DNA of 64,000 nt, from NCBI GenBank assembly GCA_040219735.1, contig JAVJRX010000144.1, one strand, 5' to 3'. Shown here in pieces: positions 9,733-18,863 of the stretch. Origin of the DNA: Coleofasciculus sp040219735 (lineage in GTDB: Bacteria > Cyanobacteriota > Cyanobacteriia > Cyanobacteriales > Coleofasciculaceae). Below the pieces are notes generated by a model that did not search any database, was not told the origin of the DNA, and saw only the letters and a program-made list of their open reading frames with translations. A program made the translations under genes and the position numbers. The stretch's first letter is position 1. Each line of letters begins with the position of its first letter.

Positions 9733-11796
9733 ATGAATCTTAAAACAATTCCCCCATCCACTCCCCACCGAGATTCAATCACCGAACTCAATCCCTCAGT
9801 TGTTCCCTTACCCCCTGAGCCAATTGTGGTTGAGTATGAACAGACGCCTTCTTCTTCATCAGCGCTACCACAGGAGTACTGCGAAAACAAAACAGAAGCG
9901 CTGCGCTATGATCCAGTGGCGATTGAAGCCCAATATGGACGAGCGCCGCTACAAGTCCTAGGACGGCTACTCAGGATTACTTTACCGACAGCCGCCTTTG
10001 CCATCAATCTATGGTGGGATCGCAAGTGGGGGCGCCGACCGATCAAAGAACGGCGACGAGCGATTCAGTTGCGGGAACTCTTAACCCAACTCGGACCGGC
10101 ATATATTAAGGTAGGGCAGGCACTTTCGACGCGACCTGACTTAGTGCCACCCATTTACCTGGAAGAGTTGGCGTTGCTACAAGATCAACTCCCTCCCTTT
10201 GCCAATGAAGTCGCTTTTCAATTCATTGAGGAAGAATTAGGCGCTCGCCCTGAAGAAATTTATGCCGAACTTACCCCATCACCAGTAGCCGCCGCCTCCC
10301 TAGGACAAGTTTACAAAGGGAAACTCAAAACTGGAGAAACCGTCGCCGTAAAAGTGCAGCGACCTGGCTTAGCACGGCGCATTGCCCTAGACGTTTATAT
10401 TTTACGCCGCTTAGCTCAGTGGGTACAAAAGAATATCAAGCGGGTGCGGAGTGACTTGGTTGCGATTATGGATGAGTTTGGTACCCGCATCTTTGAAGAA
10501 ATGGATTATACCCAAGAAGGGTGTAATGCAGAACGCTTTGCCAATCTTTACGGACACCTTCAGGATATTTATGTACCCAAAATTTACTGGGAATATACAG
10601 GACGGCGTGTCTTGACAATGGAGTGGATCAGTGGTACTAAACTGACTAATCTGGAAGCGATTAAAGCTCAAGGAATTGATGCCAAGTATTTGATTGAAGT
10701 TGGCGTGCAATGTTCGCTACGCCAGTTGTTGGAACATGGATTTTTCCATGCTGATCCCCATCCTGGAAATTTATTAGCTACACCAGAAGGTAAACTGGCT
10801 TATCTAGATTTTGGGATGATGAGCGAAGTCAAACCCTATCAACGCTATGGGTTGATTGAGGCGGTTGTTCATTTAGTTAACCGGGACTTCGCGGGTTTGG
10901 CTCATGACTATGTAAATTTAGAGTTTCTCACGCCGGATACAGATTTAACCCCGATTATTCCAGCGCTGGCTAATGTATTTAGCAATGCTTTAGGCGCTAG
11001 TGTTGCCGAACTCAATTTCAAGAGCATCACAGATCAACTCTCGGAAGTGATGTATGAATATCCATTTCGAGTTCCAGCCTACTACGCTCTGATTATTCGT
11101 TCCTTGGTCACTTTAGAAGGGATTGCGATTAATGTTGATCCGAACTTCAAGGTTCTCAGTAAAGCCTATCCTTATGTGGCGAAGCGTTTGTTAACCGACT
11201 CTTCCCCCCAATTACGCGCTTCTCTAAAAGACTTACTTGTCAAAGAGGGCAATTTCCGCTGGAATCGCCTGGAAAATTTATTGCGGAATGCCGCCAATTC
11301 CCAAGACTACGATTTGAATAAGGTTTTGAATCAAACCTTAGAATTTTTATTCTCAGAACGTGGTGCTTTAATTCGGGAACAGTTGATCGAGGAAATTATC
11401 AAAGCTGTGGATATGTTTGGGCGTCGAACTTTTGATAATGTTACGGAGTCTCTGCGCCAACGAGTGGGATTACAGCAGACAACGACATCTACTAGCAAAG
11501 TTGTAGAACTGCCGCAAAGTGCAGAACATATCAAACGAATTTGGCAAATTCTGCAAGATACGCCCGGTTTCGATCCCTTCCAACTTGCCCCCTTGGTTCC
11601 CCAACTCTTGATGAAGCAGGAAACTCAGCAAATGGGACAAAAAATTGCTGGCGGTTTAGCTCAACGGGTGATGGCACGGTTAATTCGGGAAGTTTTACTT
11701 CAGGAGACTCAAGCTCAAGGTGCAAAGCCCTCTAATGGTTCTAGCGTCAAGCCTGTGCCTAAGCTCGTCCTGCCACCAGCAGCGGCGATTCACTGA
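9733..11796 (+). CDS. ABC1/AarF/UbiB family atypical protein kinase
   Basis: Protein of 687 residues of the ABC1/UbiB kinase-like family, linked to quinone and prenyl-lipid metabolism in bacteria and plastids. Hallmarks: KVGQ (126-129) in YIKVGQALSTRPD, the Ala-rich nucleotide loop AAASLGQVYKG (186-196), the lysine of VAVKVQRPG (207), the catalytic loop HADPHPGN (339-346) and the metal-binding LDFG (358-361). The first 60 residues are Pro/Ser/Glu-rich and not conserved. Cyanobacteria carry several paralogues, so the exact substrate or pathway cannot be fixed. A strong palindromic terminator follows. Confidence 0.93.
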   Translation: MNLKTIPPSTPHRDSITELNPSVVPLPPEPIVVEYEQTPSSSSALPQEYCENKTEALRYDPVAIEAQYGRAPLQVLGRLLRITLPTAAFAINLWWDRKWGRRPIKERRRAIQLRELLTQLGPAYIKVGQALSTRPDLVPPIYLEELALLQDQLPPFANEVAFQFIEEELGARPEEIYAELTPSPVAAASLGQVYKGKLKTGETVAVKVQRPGLARRIALDVYILRRLAQWVQKNIKRVRSDLVAIMDEFGTRIFEEMDYTQEGCNAERFANLYGHLQDIYVPKIYWEYTGRRVLTMEWISGTKLTNLEAIKAQGIDAKYLIEVGVQCSLRQLLEHGFFHADPHPGNLLATPEGKLAYLDFGMMSEVKPYQRYGLIEAVVHLVNRDFAGLAHDYVNLEFLTPDTDLTPIIPALANVFSNALGASVAELNFKSITDQLSEVMYEYPFRVPAYYALIIRSLVTLEGIAINVDPNFKVLSKAYPYVAKRLLTDSSPQLRASLKDLLVKEGNFRWNRLENLLRNAANSQDYDLNKVLNQTLEFLFSERGALIREQLIEEIIKAVDMFGRRTFDNVTESLRQRVGLQQTTTSTSKVVELPQSAEHIKRIWQILQDTPGFDPFQLAPLVPQLLMKQETQQMGQKIAGGLAQRVMARLIREVLLQETQAQGAKPSNGSSVKPVPKLVLPPAAAIH

Positions 11797-11810
11797 GTTC
11801 ATTAAGCTTT

Positions 11811-11836
11811 GAGCCGGGAAATTAATTTCCCGGCTC
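11811..11836. terminator. Palindromic terminator between convergent genes
   Basis: A perfect 26-bp palindrome (gagccgggaaatt / aatttcccggctc) lies 14 bp after the stop of the ABC1-type gene, followed by ttgtctaat. It sits between that gene and the converging RNA-binding protein gene and may serve both. Confidence 0.75.
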
Positions 11837-11908
11837 TTGTCTAATAACTAATCCTTACCCGACGCACTAGTTGTGCCGCAAGAATTGAGCCCATTGAGTG
11901 AATGAGAA

Positions 11909-12208
11909 TTAGTAACGACGCGAAAAGTTACCGTTTTTGCGGTTACCGCCTGAACCCCCCTTGTTTTCGCGAGGTCTGGCTTTATTCACCTTCAGATTGC
12001 GCCCCATCCATTCAGCCCCATCGAGTGCCTCAATAGCGGCTGTTTCTTCGTCGTCTGTCTCCATCTCTACAAAACCAAAACCCCGGGGACGTCCGGTTTC
12101 CCGATCAGTGGGTAACTGCACCCGCTTGACAGCACCATAATCTGCAAAGACAGCATTCAGGTCTTCTGCAGTAACGTCGTAGGATAGATTGCCTACGTAA
12201 ATTGACAT
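11909..12208 (-). CDS. RRM-type RNA-binding protein (cyanobacterial Rbp)
   Basis: Protein of 99 residues from MSIYVGNLSY; GGAG seven bases upstream supports this ATG over one six codons earlier. It is a single RNA recognition motif with RNP-2 (IYVGNL) at residues 3-8 and RNP-1 (RGFGFVEM), followed by a short basic Gly/Asn/Arg tail ending in FSRRY. Cyanobacterial Rbp proteins bind single-stranded RNA, and many are induced by cold through a long 5' leader. The 269 bp upstream, shared with divergent gcvT, could hold such a leader, but I cannot recognise a defined element. Confidence 0.92.
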   Translation of the reverse strand: MSIYVGNLSYDVTAEDLNAVFADYGAVKRVQLPTDRETGRPRGFGFVEMETDDEETAAIEALDGAEWMGRNLKVNKARPRENKGGSGGNRKNGNFSRRY

Positions 12209-12477
12209 GATTGTCTCCAAACTCAAAGTTGTATAAAGATGTGGGTATCGGAGACAAGTCTGTCAAGTCGAAAGGAAAAAAGCCCATCTGTACTAAGCAC
12301 AAACACTGAAACCGAACACATTCTCAATGATTAAGCTAGCACAGCCTTGAAGGTTTGGGTACGGAACGTCTAAATTACACTCTATCAGTGCCGTGGCGCG
12401 ATCGCAATTTTCCAGATCAGGGGTTGACGCCTGCCAACTGGGTAGAATATGAAAGACCCTGTAACTCAAGACTATCT

Positions 12478-13599
12478 GTGGCTCAGTCAAAACCAACTGT
12501 TGCAAGAACTCCCCTATTTGACCTCGCGGTTGAACAAAATGCCCGCTTCACTGGCTTCTCGGGTTGGGAAATGCCCGTCCAATACAGCAGTATCGGACAA
12601 GAACACGAAGCAGTACGCACCAATGCGGGTATGTTTGATATCTCCCACATGGGAAAATTTGCCTTTACCGGAAAGCCGCTCTGGCAAGAGTTACAGCGAT
12701 TAGTCCCCTCAGATTTGAGTCGATTGCAACCCGCTCAAGCTCAATATACGGTGTTATTAAATCCTCAAGGGGGCATCATTGATGATGTGATTGTTTACCA
12801 CCAAGGGGAGGATGAAACGGGCGAACCCCAGGGGATGATGATTGTTAATGCGGCAACCTGTCAGAAGGATAAAGATTGGTTGTTAGCGCAACTGGAAAAC
12901 ACCGGGGTCAAGTTACTAGATCTTTCTGGGGAAAACGTCTTAATTGCTTTGCAAGGACCCCAAGCTGAGACTTATCTACAATCCTTTGTCCAGGAAGACT
13001 TAACCGCGCTGAAATCCTTCGGACATCTCAATGCAACAATTCTAGGTCAACCCGGATTTATCGCCAGGACAGGGTACACTGGCGAAGATGGGTTTGAGGT
13101 GATGGTCAAACCAGAGGTTGGAGTTGAACTGTGGCGTCGTCTGTTCCAAGCGGGAGTGACTTCCTGTGGCTTGGGGGCGAGAGATACGTTGCGATTGGAA
13201 GCAGGGTTGGCACTTTATGGGCAAGATATTGATGATACGACGACTCCCCTAGAAGCAGGTTTAAATTGGCTGGTGCATCTGGATAGTAAAGGGGATTTTA
13301 TCGGACGTTCTGTATTAGAAGCCCAAAAAGCTAAGGGCGTGGAACGTCGGTTAGTGGGGATTGAAATGCAGGGGCGACATATCGCTCGTCACGGTTACTC
13401 GGTGCTATCCGATGGCAAAGTCGTGGGAGAGGTGACGAGTGGTACTTATTCACCAACCCTAGGGAGAGCGATCGCGCTTGCTTATTGTCCCACATCCTTA
13501 GCTAAGATAGGTCAACCGTTAGAGGTGGAAATTCGCGGTAAGACTTATCCCGCTGTTGTTGTGAAAAAACCCTTTTATCGCACCAAAAAACGTTTTTAA
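12478..13599 (+). CDS. gcvT: Glycine cleavage system T protein (aminomethyltransferase)
   Basis: Tetrahydrofolate-dependent aminomethyltransferase of the glycine cleavage complex, central to photorespiratory glycine breakdown. From the GTG at 12478 (VAQSKPTVARTPLFDL) it has 373 residues, the usual GcvT length. The frame is open back to 12355, but those 41 extra residues do not resemble the family, so the GTG is chosen although no strong Shine-Dalgarno is visible. Family stretches include GFSGWEMPVQY, AGMFDISHMGKF, GYTGEDGFE, GARDTLRLEAGLALYG and a C-terminal PFYRTKKRF. No other gcv gene is in the window, and I see no glycine riboswitch upstream. Confidence 0.95.
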   Translation: MAQSKPTVARTPLFDLAVEQNARFTGFSGWEMPVQYSSIGQEHEAVRTNAGMFDISHMGKFAFTGKPLWQELQRLVPSDLSRLQPAQAQYTVLLNPQGGIIDDVIVYHQGEDETGEPQGMMIVNAATCQKDKDWLLAQLENTGVKLLDLSGENVLIALQGPQAETYLQSFVQEDLTALKSFGHLNATILGQPGFIARTGYTGEDGFEVMVKPEVGVELWRRLFQAGVTSCGLGARDTLRLEAGLALYGQDIDDTTTPLEAGLNWLVHLDSKGDFIGRSVLEAQKAKGVERRLVGIEMQGRHIARHGYSVLSDGKVVGEVTSGTYSPTLGRAIALAYCPTSLAKIGQPLEVEIRGKTYPAVVVKKPFYRTKKRF

Positions 13600-14018
13600 A
13601 CCGAGTAGTATTGTCTTGATCCGCATACAGGGTTTGCTGTGGGTTGATGCAACCTGTAGGGGCGGGTTTTACTACTATCTTTTCGTTTCACCAAGATGTG
13701 ACTAAACCCGCCCCGACTAGAGCGTCGGTCTACTAATCAATGGATAATTAATAATTGATAATTGACAATTGATTAATTGGGTCTAAGACCTCTTCGTTTA
13801 CGAAGAAATTAAAAAAGATTTTCCTTGATTTCAATCCTCTTCTTTTAAGGAGAGGTCATTATCCATTGTTCATTATCCATTGTCAATTTGTGAATTTGAG
13901 GAGCGCTAGGAAAATCCTGGGGCAAGGGGGGATGGAGAGAGGTTTTCTAGATCCCGTGAAAAGTAAGCTACACATTTGCCTGCCAAGGAAAGTCTTTATT
14001 TTTAACGAATTGCTTCAG
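13600..14018. other. Intergenic region after gcvT
   Basis: This 419-bp stretch holds a family 1 inverted-repeat element (13656-13717), then AT-rich DNA with imperfect repeats of attgataattgacaattgat and ttcattatccattgtc (13741-13890). No gene is seen. It separates gcvT from the end of the cyanobactin locus. Confidence 0.6.
13656..13717. repeat. Dispersed inverted-repeat element, family 1
   Basis: About 62 bp, from gtaggggcgggtttta to ctaaacccgccccgac. The ends are inverted copies of each other, and the inner actactatcttttcg is shared with the copies at 24342 and, inverted, 24770. It resembles a miniature (REP/MITE-like) element. Confidence 0.8.
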
Positions 14019-14864
14019 TTAGCCAAATTGCCAAATTGCCAATTCTCTACCTACTTTTAACTTGGCATTGTCACCAAATGTGAAGGTTTTTTCCGGATGC
14101 GGTTGAGCTTTCATCGTGCAAACAACCTGGCGAATTCGATACCTTGGAGCAACGTTCTGGGATACTTGTACAGTAAAACCATCAGAACGATAGATCGTCT
14201 TATCTCCTACGCCAGATGAGTGATAGCCAAAGGCTCGCAGCAGTAATCCGAGTTCCTCATGTTCCGATACAGTCAATTCAAGATGAACGTCTGATATGTC
14301 CTCAAATAAAGACGTTTCGGAAGTATCCAAGGTTTTCAGATACGCCGCACGATCAAAGCAACCTGTAGGGGTAAGTTTGATGTTTTTATAGTCTAAATAA
14401 TCCTGATGAAATTCCATTAACCACGAAGCAAAGGCTTCTCTCTCTGATGGGTTGAGCGTCAAGTAATGAAACCAGGGGACTTTTCCATATTCGGTGTGAC
14501 GAACTTGCAAATCAGAAAACGTTTCTTTGGCGCCTAATGATCTTAGCGTTTCCGCTACACTATCAATTTGTCCGGCTTGTTGAGTATTGAACCCAATACC
14601 CGAAAACCCTTCCTTCAACCCTTCAGCACCTCCTGGAGGAAAAAGTTCAAGATAGGCATAGTTTCCCCTGAGATAAATTCCCGACCAACTTTCTGTATCT
14701 GTTTCTACGGTATCTCTAGATATTGTGCAGAATGATTGGTTAATGAACTCGGATTGGGCGATTGATTCTAGGGTTTCTGTGTCGAGCGTAACATATAAAT
14801 GGTTAAATTCTATTACCATGTTCGTAGTAGGGGATGCGAGCCCCAATACAAGTTTTCTTTTCAT
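14019..14864 (-). CDS. VOC-like (DUF5829-like) protein downstream of patG
   Basis: Protein of about 281 residues (266 if it starts at MVIEFNHLYV, 14819). The ATG at 14864 has GAGGAA eight bases upstream. The frame is also open back to the patG stop, but that part is the tgacaaa repeat. An N-terminal FNHLYVTLDTETL and a second half with DVHLELTVSEHEELGLLLRAFGY look like two beta-alpha-beta-beta-beta modules of the vicinal-oxygen-chelate fold, as in DUF5829-type proteins (recalled pattern, moderate certainty). No catalytic metal triad is evident. It directly follows patG on the same strand and may be co-transcribed. A role in peptide tailoring or self-protection is only a guess. Confidence 0.7.
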   Translation of the reverse strand: MKRKLVLGLASPTTNMVIEFNHLYVTLDTETLESIAQSEFINQSFCTISRDTVETDTESWSGIYLRGNYAYLELFPPGGAEGLKEGFSGIGFNTQQAGQIDSVAETLRSLGAKETFSDLQVRHTEYGKVPWFHYLTLNPSEREAFASWLMEFHQDYLDYKNIKLTPTGCFDRAAYLKTLDTSETSLFEDISDVHLELTVSEHEELGLLLRAFGYHSSGVGDKTIYRSDGFTVQVSQNVAPRYRIRQVVCTMKAQPHPEKTFTFGDNAKLKVGRELAIWQFG

Positions 14865-14922
14865 ATAGGGCTTCCTCAGCTTCCCCAGCTCCCCCTGCTT
14901 TTGGCGCTTAAGTTGACACCTA

Positions 14923-14961
14923 TGACAAATGACAAATGACAAATGACAAATGACAAATGAC
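14923..14961. repeat. Tandem heptamer repeat
   Basis: Five perfect copies of tgacaaa plus a partial one lie between patG and the VOC-like gene. The same word is part of the family 2 dispersed repeat (cgagtatgacaaatgacgctcc), so this may be slipped-strand expansion of a piece of that element. Confidence 0.85.
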
Positions 14962-14971
14962 GATCCCCTCA

Positions 14972-17900
14972 TCAACTGACAGATTTGCCAGGGATTGACC
15001 AGCGCTTGATCCGACCAATGGTGACGGGCATATTCAGCGCCACATCTAGGGTAAACCGGAACACCCGACGCGATCGCCGACCGTTTTCGGGGTCAAAGAA
15101 GATCAGTAATACATCCCAGCAATCGCTGTTAATCCGGCAGTAGGGGCTTTTCTTCACCTCAATGGTGTCCAGTTGACGCTCAGAGGCGATCGCTTCGGCA
15201 AAGACGGAGGCGGATTGGAAGATGTTGGTGGCGGCGAAATTCAGGGCGCGATCGCGTGAGGTTTGTCCCAGGTTACGCAAGTCGTGGTAGACGCGATTCA
15301 GGAAGGCGCTTAAGGCTTCCCGGATTAGGGGTTCTTGTTCGGGGTCAAATCGGTTACTAATCGCGGCTAGGGCAGCGTTTACTAGGGCGTTAACCGTCCA
15401 ACCATACATCCCACGCACGTTATTTACGGTTACAACAGGGACAACTTCCCCGGAAAAGAGTTCCACGGTGCGGGTGGTGCGGTGAGCCGGGACACTGATC
15501 CGCTCCACAAAGTCATCGCTGGTTTCTGGCTCTAATTGCCCTGCCAACATTTGCAGAAACATTTCATAAATGTCGTCGGCAAAGGGTCCTTTGGGTTCTA
15601 AGACATAGATGGTGTTTTGATCCAGGTTGAGTGTCCAAATTAGGGAGCGCCGTTCGTCGGGGTAGCGATCCAGGTGTGCCAGCATTTGGCGCGGATCGTA
15701 GGGGTCTGGCGGTACCATGATGCCGTCAATTTCGGCAGGTGCCATCAGTTGCTTGAATGTGTCGCGGCGGGCATCATCGCCAAAGTCGTAGCCCAGGGTG
15801 CCGAGGGCGTAAACGTTACCGGAAAAGGCGGTGCTGGCTTCAACGGTGGCGGGGTTGGCTAGTGCAGCATCGGAGTCAGCCGCCGCGATAACCGAGGCTT
15901 CTGTGGGTGTAGCGGGTTGTACGGCGGGGCTGGCGGCAGTAATGCTGGCGGGGGTAGGCATGGAATAGCCAGGGCGTTCGGTGCGGGTTACTTGGTCGCC
16001 AGCAAAGGAAATCGTGACCGAGGGTTGCCCAAATAGCACCTTCATCGCACCAGGGATATTCACAAAGCCGCGTAAACAGCGTTCTGGTTCTTCGACAACA
16101 TCGGGGTTGCAGGGAATGGCGGTGTTGAGGAGTGCCATGCGGACGGCTTCCGCATCAACGGGTTTGCCTTCTTGCAGTTGTAGGCTCATTAGCAGGGCGG
16201 AGATTCCAGTCATCACCGGAGCTGACATACTGGTTCCGGTTAAGCGCACAGGTTTTTCGGTGCAGGGTTGCGCCCCCAGAATATCTTCCCCCGGAGCCAG
16301 GATGCCTTCTTCTGTGTTGTTGCCGCCCCAGTTACTGAAGTGGCAGGGCGTACCATCGACTTTTGCAGCTCCCACGGCTAGGGTTCCTGGTAGTACGGCA
16401 GGCATACACCAACATTCGCCTAAGTTGTTGCCTGTTGGCGAGACAATCAAGACATTGTTATCCTGGCACTTTTTAACGGCTTGCACGAGCAGTTCTTCCC
16501 CTTCTCCGGTTTGGGTAGGGCGACAAAAACCGCAGTGAATGATATTGGCTCCTAACTCTAAGGCAAAATCCAAAGCCCGTGCCATATTCAGCGGCGATAG
16601 CAGGTCGCTATAGCCACTCAATTCAGTACCATTGTCTGGCTTGAGTATCGCATCATGGGGCATATTAATCACCCGGCAGCGAGGCGCTATACCGAATACG
16701 GGGCTGCCCTCTTGCCCGACAATAATGCTGGTGACATGACAAGCATGATCATTCAGTTCTACGCGGTTTCGAGTTTCTGGAATCGCCGCGTCCAGAGCTT
16801 CTTGTTTAGCTTTCCCTTTCAGCCCTTGGTCGCGGATGTCTTGGAAGGTGGCGTAATCTTCTTGGGGAATGGCTTCGGCGGGTTCATGCCAATACGGGAA
16901 TGCTTTGGATACTTCCGCCCCTTGCAAACAAGCCAGATCGTAGTCGGGTTCGCCATCGATAATGACAACAATAATACGCGGATCGCCAAGGGTTTGGTTG
17001 TGGAGTTCAGCGAGTCCGGGGATGCGATCGTCGAGATCGTGGGGGTGGAGGGCTACCACCATTTTCTTGGCAGAACTCTCAACCTCAGCATCCTGGGTTG
17101 GTTGAGTTGAGGCTGCAAGTGCAATCGGCTCAGTTTCAGCATCAAGTTCTGCTTGACCCTCTAAACTATCTGTATCTGTAACTTCTATCGGCTGTTCTTC
17201 TAAAGCATCTACCTCAGTCGTTTCAGGGAAAGTCTCTGTAGGTTGGGTTGAGGAACGAAACCCAACATCAACCGCATCGGCTTCTTCCCCTACCATTTCT
17301 GTCTCAACCCATTGAGTTGCACTCAAAGCTTCCTCTACTTCATTCAACTCAGCCGCTATTTCCTCTGTTTCCCCAGATGCATCGGCAACAGCCGTTTCCA
17401 TTGATTCATTTAAGTCAGAGGCTACCCATGAGGACGGCTCATGCTCAATGGTGAGAAACCCAGCCGCTCGCAGCAGGTCAAGAAATTGATAGGCGGTTTC
17501 TGGACCTAAGTTGGGTGGTGGTGTGAGTTTGGCTAAAGGTTTGGGTTCCGCGAGTTGAGCTAGAAGGGCGTTCCCTCGCCAGTCGAGCAGTTTCACTTGG
17601 AATTCTGAATCAGGCGACTCCAGCACCATCACGCCTGCCTGGGGACGCTGGGAAGCCGAAGGGACAAGACCCACACTGGTATGCACCCAGTCGGATTCAC
17701 TGGGATTAAGCCTTGCTGTTTCCACCCTCGGAATTGCCACGGCTAACGGTAATACGGCGTAATTGAGACAGCCCTGTTCACCTAGTTGTTGTAGCGTCAG
17801 GGCGAACTGTTCCCCAGCTGCCCAACCCTCAAGTTCGGCTAATGCTTGCACCAGTGATTCGGTGGTGGTGTTGCCTGTCTTGAGACGCTCAAGAGCCATA

Positions 17901-18034
17901 CTGATTCCGGGCGTTGTGGCAAGGGTGAGCCAAGCCGTCGGATCTGATTCTGCCGATTGCAGGGTGTAGTGATCTCCAGTGCTTGTGATTTGGATATTGG
18001 GGTTGAGGGCAACAGCGAAGGAGTGATTACTCAT
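14972..18034 (-). CDS. patG: PatG-like cyanobactin macrocyclase, oxidase domain lost
   Basis: Subtilisin-family enzyme of about 1020 residues that should cut after the core peptide and join its ends. Start taken at MSNHSFAVAL (18034); ATGs at 18040 and 18076 are alternatives. Order: N-terminal part resembling the leader-binding half of thiazoline oxidases (about 1-205); acidic Glu/Thr/Ser linker (about 210-325); S8 protease with Asp in VIIDGEPD (360), His in NDHACHV (430) and Ser in GTSMSAP (602); Pro/Ala linker; C-terminal domain shared with PatA (about 740-1020). Between Asp and His lies the insertion with GLKGKAKQEALDAAIP, which in PatG caps the active site and favours cyclisation. The FMN nitroreductase domain of full PatG is missing. 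It is separated from the rest of the operon by a plus-strand gene, so it needs its own promoter in 18035-18191. Confidence 0.93.
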   Translation of the reverse strand: MSNHSFAVALNPNIQITSTGDHYTLQSAESDPTAWLTLATTPGISMALERLKTGNTTTESLVQALAELEGWAAGEQFALTLQQLGEQGCLNYAVLPLAVAIPRVETARLNPSESDWVHTSVGLVPSASQRPQAGVMVLESPDSEFQVKLLDWRGNALLAQLAEPKPLAKLTPPPNLGPETAYQFLDLLRAAGFLTIEHEPSSWVASDLNESMETAVADASGETEEIAAELNEVEEALSATQWVETEMVGEEADAVDVGFRSSTQPTETFPETTEVDALEEQPIEVTDTDSLEGQAELDAETEPIALAASTQPTQDAEVESSAKKMVVALHPHDLDDRIPGLAELHNQTLGDPRIIVVIIDGEPDYDLACLQGAEVSKAFPYWHEPAEAIPQEDYATFQDIRDQGLKGKAKQEALDAAIPETRNRVELNDHACHVTSIIVGQEGSPVFGIAPRCRVINMPHDAILKPDNGTELSGYSDLLSPLNMARALDFALELGANIIHCGFCRPTQTGEGEELLVQAVKKCQDNNVLIVSPTGNNLGECWCMPAVLPGTLAVGAAKVDGTPCHFSNWGGNNTEEGILAPGEDILGAQPCTEKPVRLTGTSMSAPVMTGISALLMSLQLQEGKPVDAEAVRMALLNTAIPCNPDVVEEPERCLRGFVNIPGAMKVLFGQPSVTISFAGDQVTRTERPGYSMPTPASITAASPAVQPATPTEASVIAAADSDAALANPATVEASTAFSGNVYALGTLGYDFGDDARRDTFKQLMAPAEIDGIMVPPDPYDPRQMLAHLDRYPDERRSLIWTLNLDQNTIYVLEPKGPFADDIYEMFLQMLAGQLEPETSDDFVERISVPAHRTTRTVELFSGEVVPVVTVNNVRGMYGWTVNALVNAALAAISNRFDPEQEPLIREALSAFLNRVYHDLRNLGQTSRDRALNFAATNIFQSASVFAEAIASERQLDTIEVKKSPYCRINSDCWDVLLIFFDPENGRRSRRVFRFTLDVALNMPVTIGRIKRWSIPGKSVS

Positions 18035-18191
18035 GGTCATGGATAATGGGAAAAGATGATTGGGCAAGTGAGTCAATTTTTGACACAGTAAATCACCCTA
18101 AATCCCCCTTCTTAAGGGGAACTTTGAGCAATAAAAAGGGCTAACATAGAGACGATATGACATATATTTTATAACTTAAAGGATAAATATT

Positions 18192-18848
18192 ATGGCTGCC
18201 GCGATCGGGGAAATTATCAGAAACGGCATCTTATTTGATGTAAAAAATTGGCAGATTTTAATGTCAAAGCCTTATGATTTTTTTCAGACGGTTGAAGTAT
18301 TGTTTGACACATTGATTGAACGAGAGATTCCTTATGTATTGGTTGGGGGAGTTGCTCTACTCAGCTATGTAGAGGGTCGAAATACTCAAGATATTAACCT
18401 AATCCTGGCTCGTGGCGATCTTGATGCTTTACCTGAGATTGGTATCCAGAATGAAAAGAAAGATTTCATTCGTGGCACTTTTGAGGGATTACAAGTTGAC
18501 ATATTATTAACCCAAAACAAACTCTTCCGAAAAATATCGCAAGAGTTTGTAGCAGAGCAGAGCTTTGGGAACCGAACAGTTCGCTGTGTCACAGTCATAG
18601 GACTCCTAATTTTAAAGTGTTATGCATTGCCATCTCTCTATCGTCAAGGTCAATTTAGTCGCGCCAGCATTTATGAAAATGATATCCTTTTATTGTTGTT
18701 AAACTACTCGGTTGATTTAGATGCAGTTCTTACTATTTTATCAGACCATTTATTAAAAAGCGATCTCAATGAAGTCGAGAGGATTTTAGCAGATACTCAA
18801 AAGCGAATTCAACGATTTTCAAATCAGCAGCAAGCACTGGAAGAATAA
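18192..18848 (+). CDS. Nucleotidyltransferase-like protein, probably inactive
   Basis: Protein of 218 residues with AGGA about eight bases before the ATG. It has a nucleotidyltransferase-fold core: VLVGGVALLSY (GG at 52-53), then QDINLIL where the usual D-x-D should be, and a third strand Asp in LQVDILL (103). The second carboxylate is replaced by Asn69, so metal-dependent transfer may be lost. The C-terminal half is helical. Such proteins occur as AbiEii/MNT-like modules and as lone genes. It is the only plus-strand gene inside the cyanobactin locus, divergent from patG and convergent with the second patF (16 bp between stops). No HEPN or AbiEi partner adjoins it. Confidence 0.75.
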   Translation: MAAAIGEIIRNGILFDVKNWQILMSKPYDFFQTVEVLFDTLIEREIPYVLVGGVALLSYVEGRNTQDINLILARGDLDALPEIGIQNEKKDFIRGTFEGLQVDILLTQNKLFRKISQEFVAEQSFGNRTVRCVTVIGLLILKCYALPSLYRQGQFSRASIYENDILLLLLNYSVDLDAVLTILSDHLLKSDLNEVERILADTQKRIQRFSNQQQALEE

Positions 18849-18863
18849 TGAAGATTGGGAAAG

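Noticed and set aside
12209..12477. Glycine riboswitch before gcvT
   Set aside because: I looked for the paired conserved cores typical of this class and saw none.
14019..14975. Extension of the VOC-like protein back to the patG stop for translational coupling
   Set aside because: The added residues are the tgacaaa heptamer repeat in translation (SFVICHLSFVICH), which looks noncoding, although the stop and an ATG do overlap by one base.
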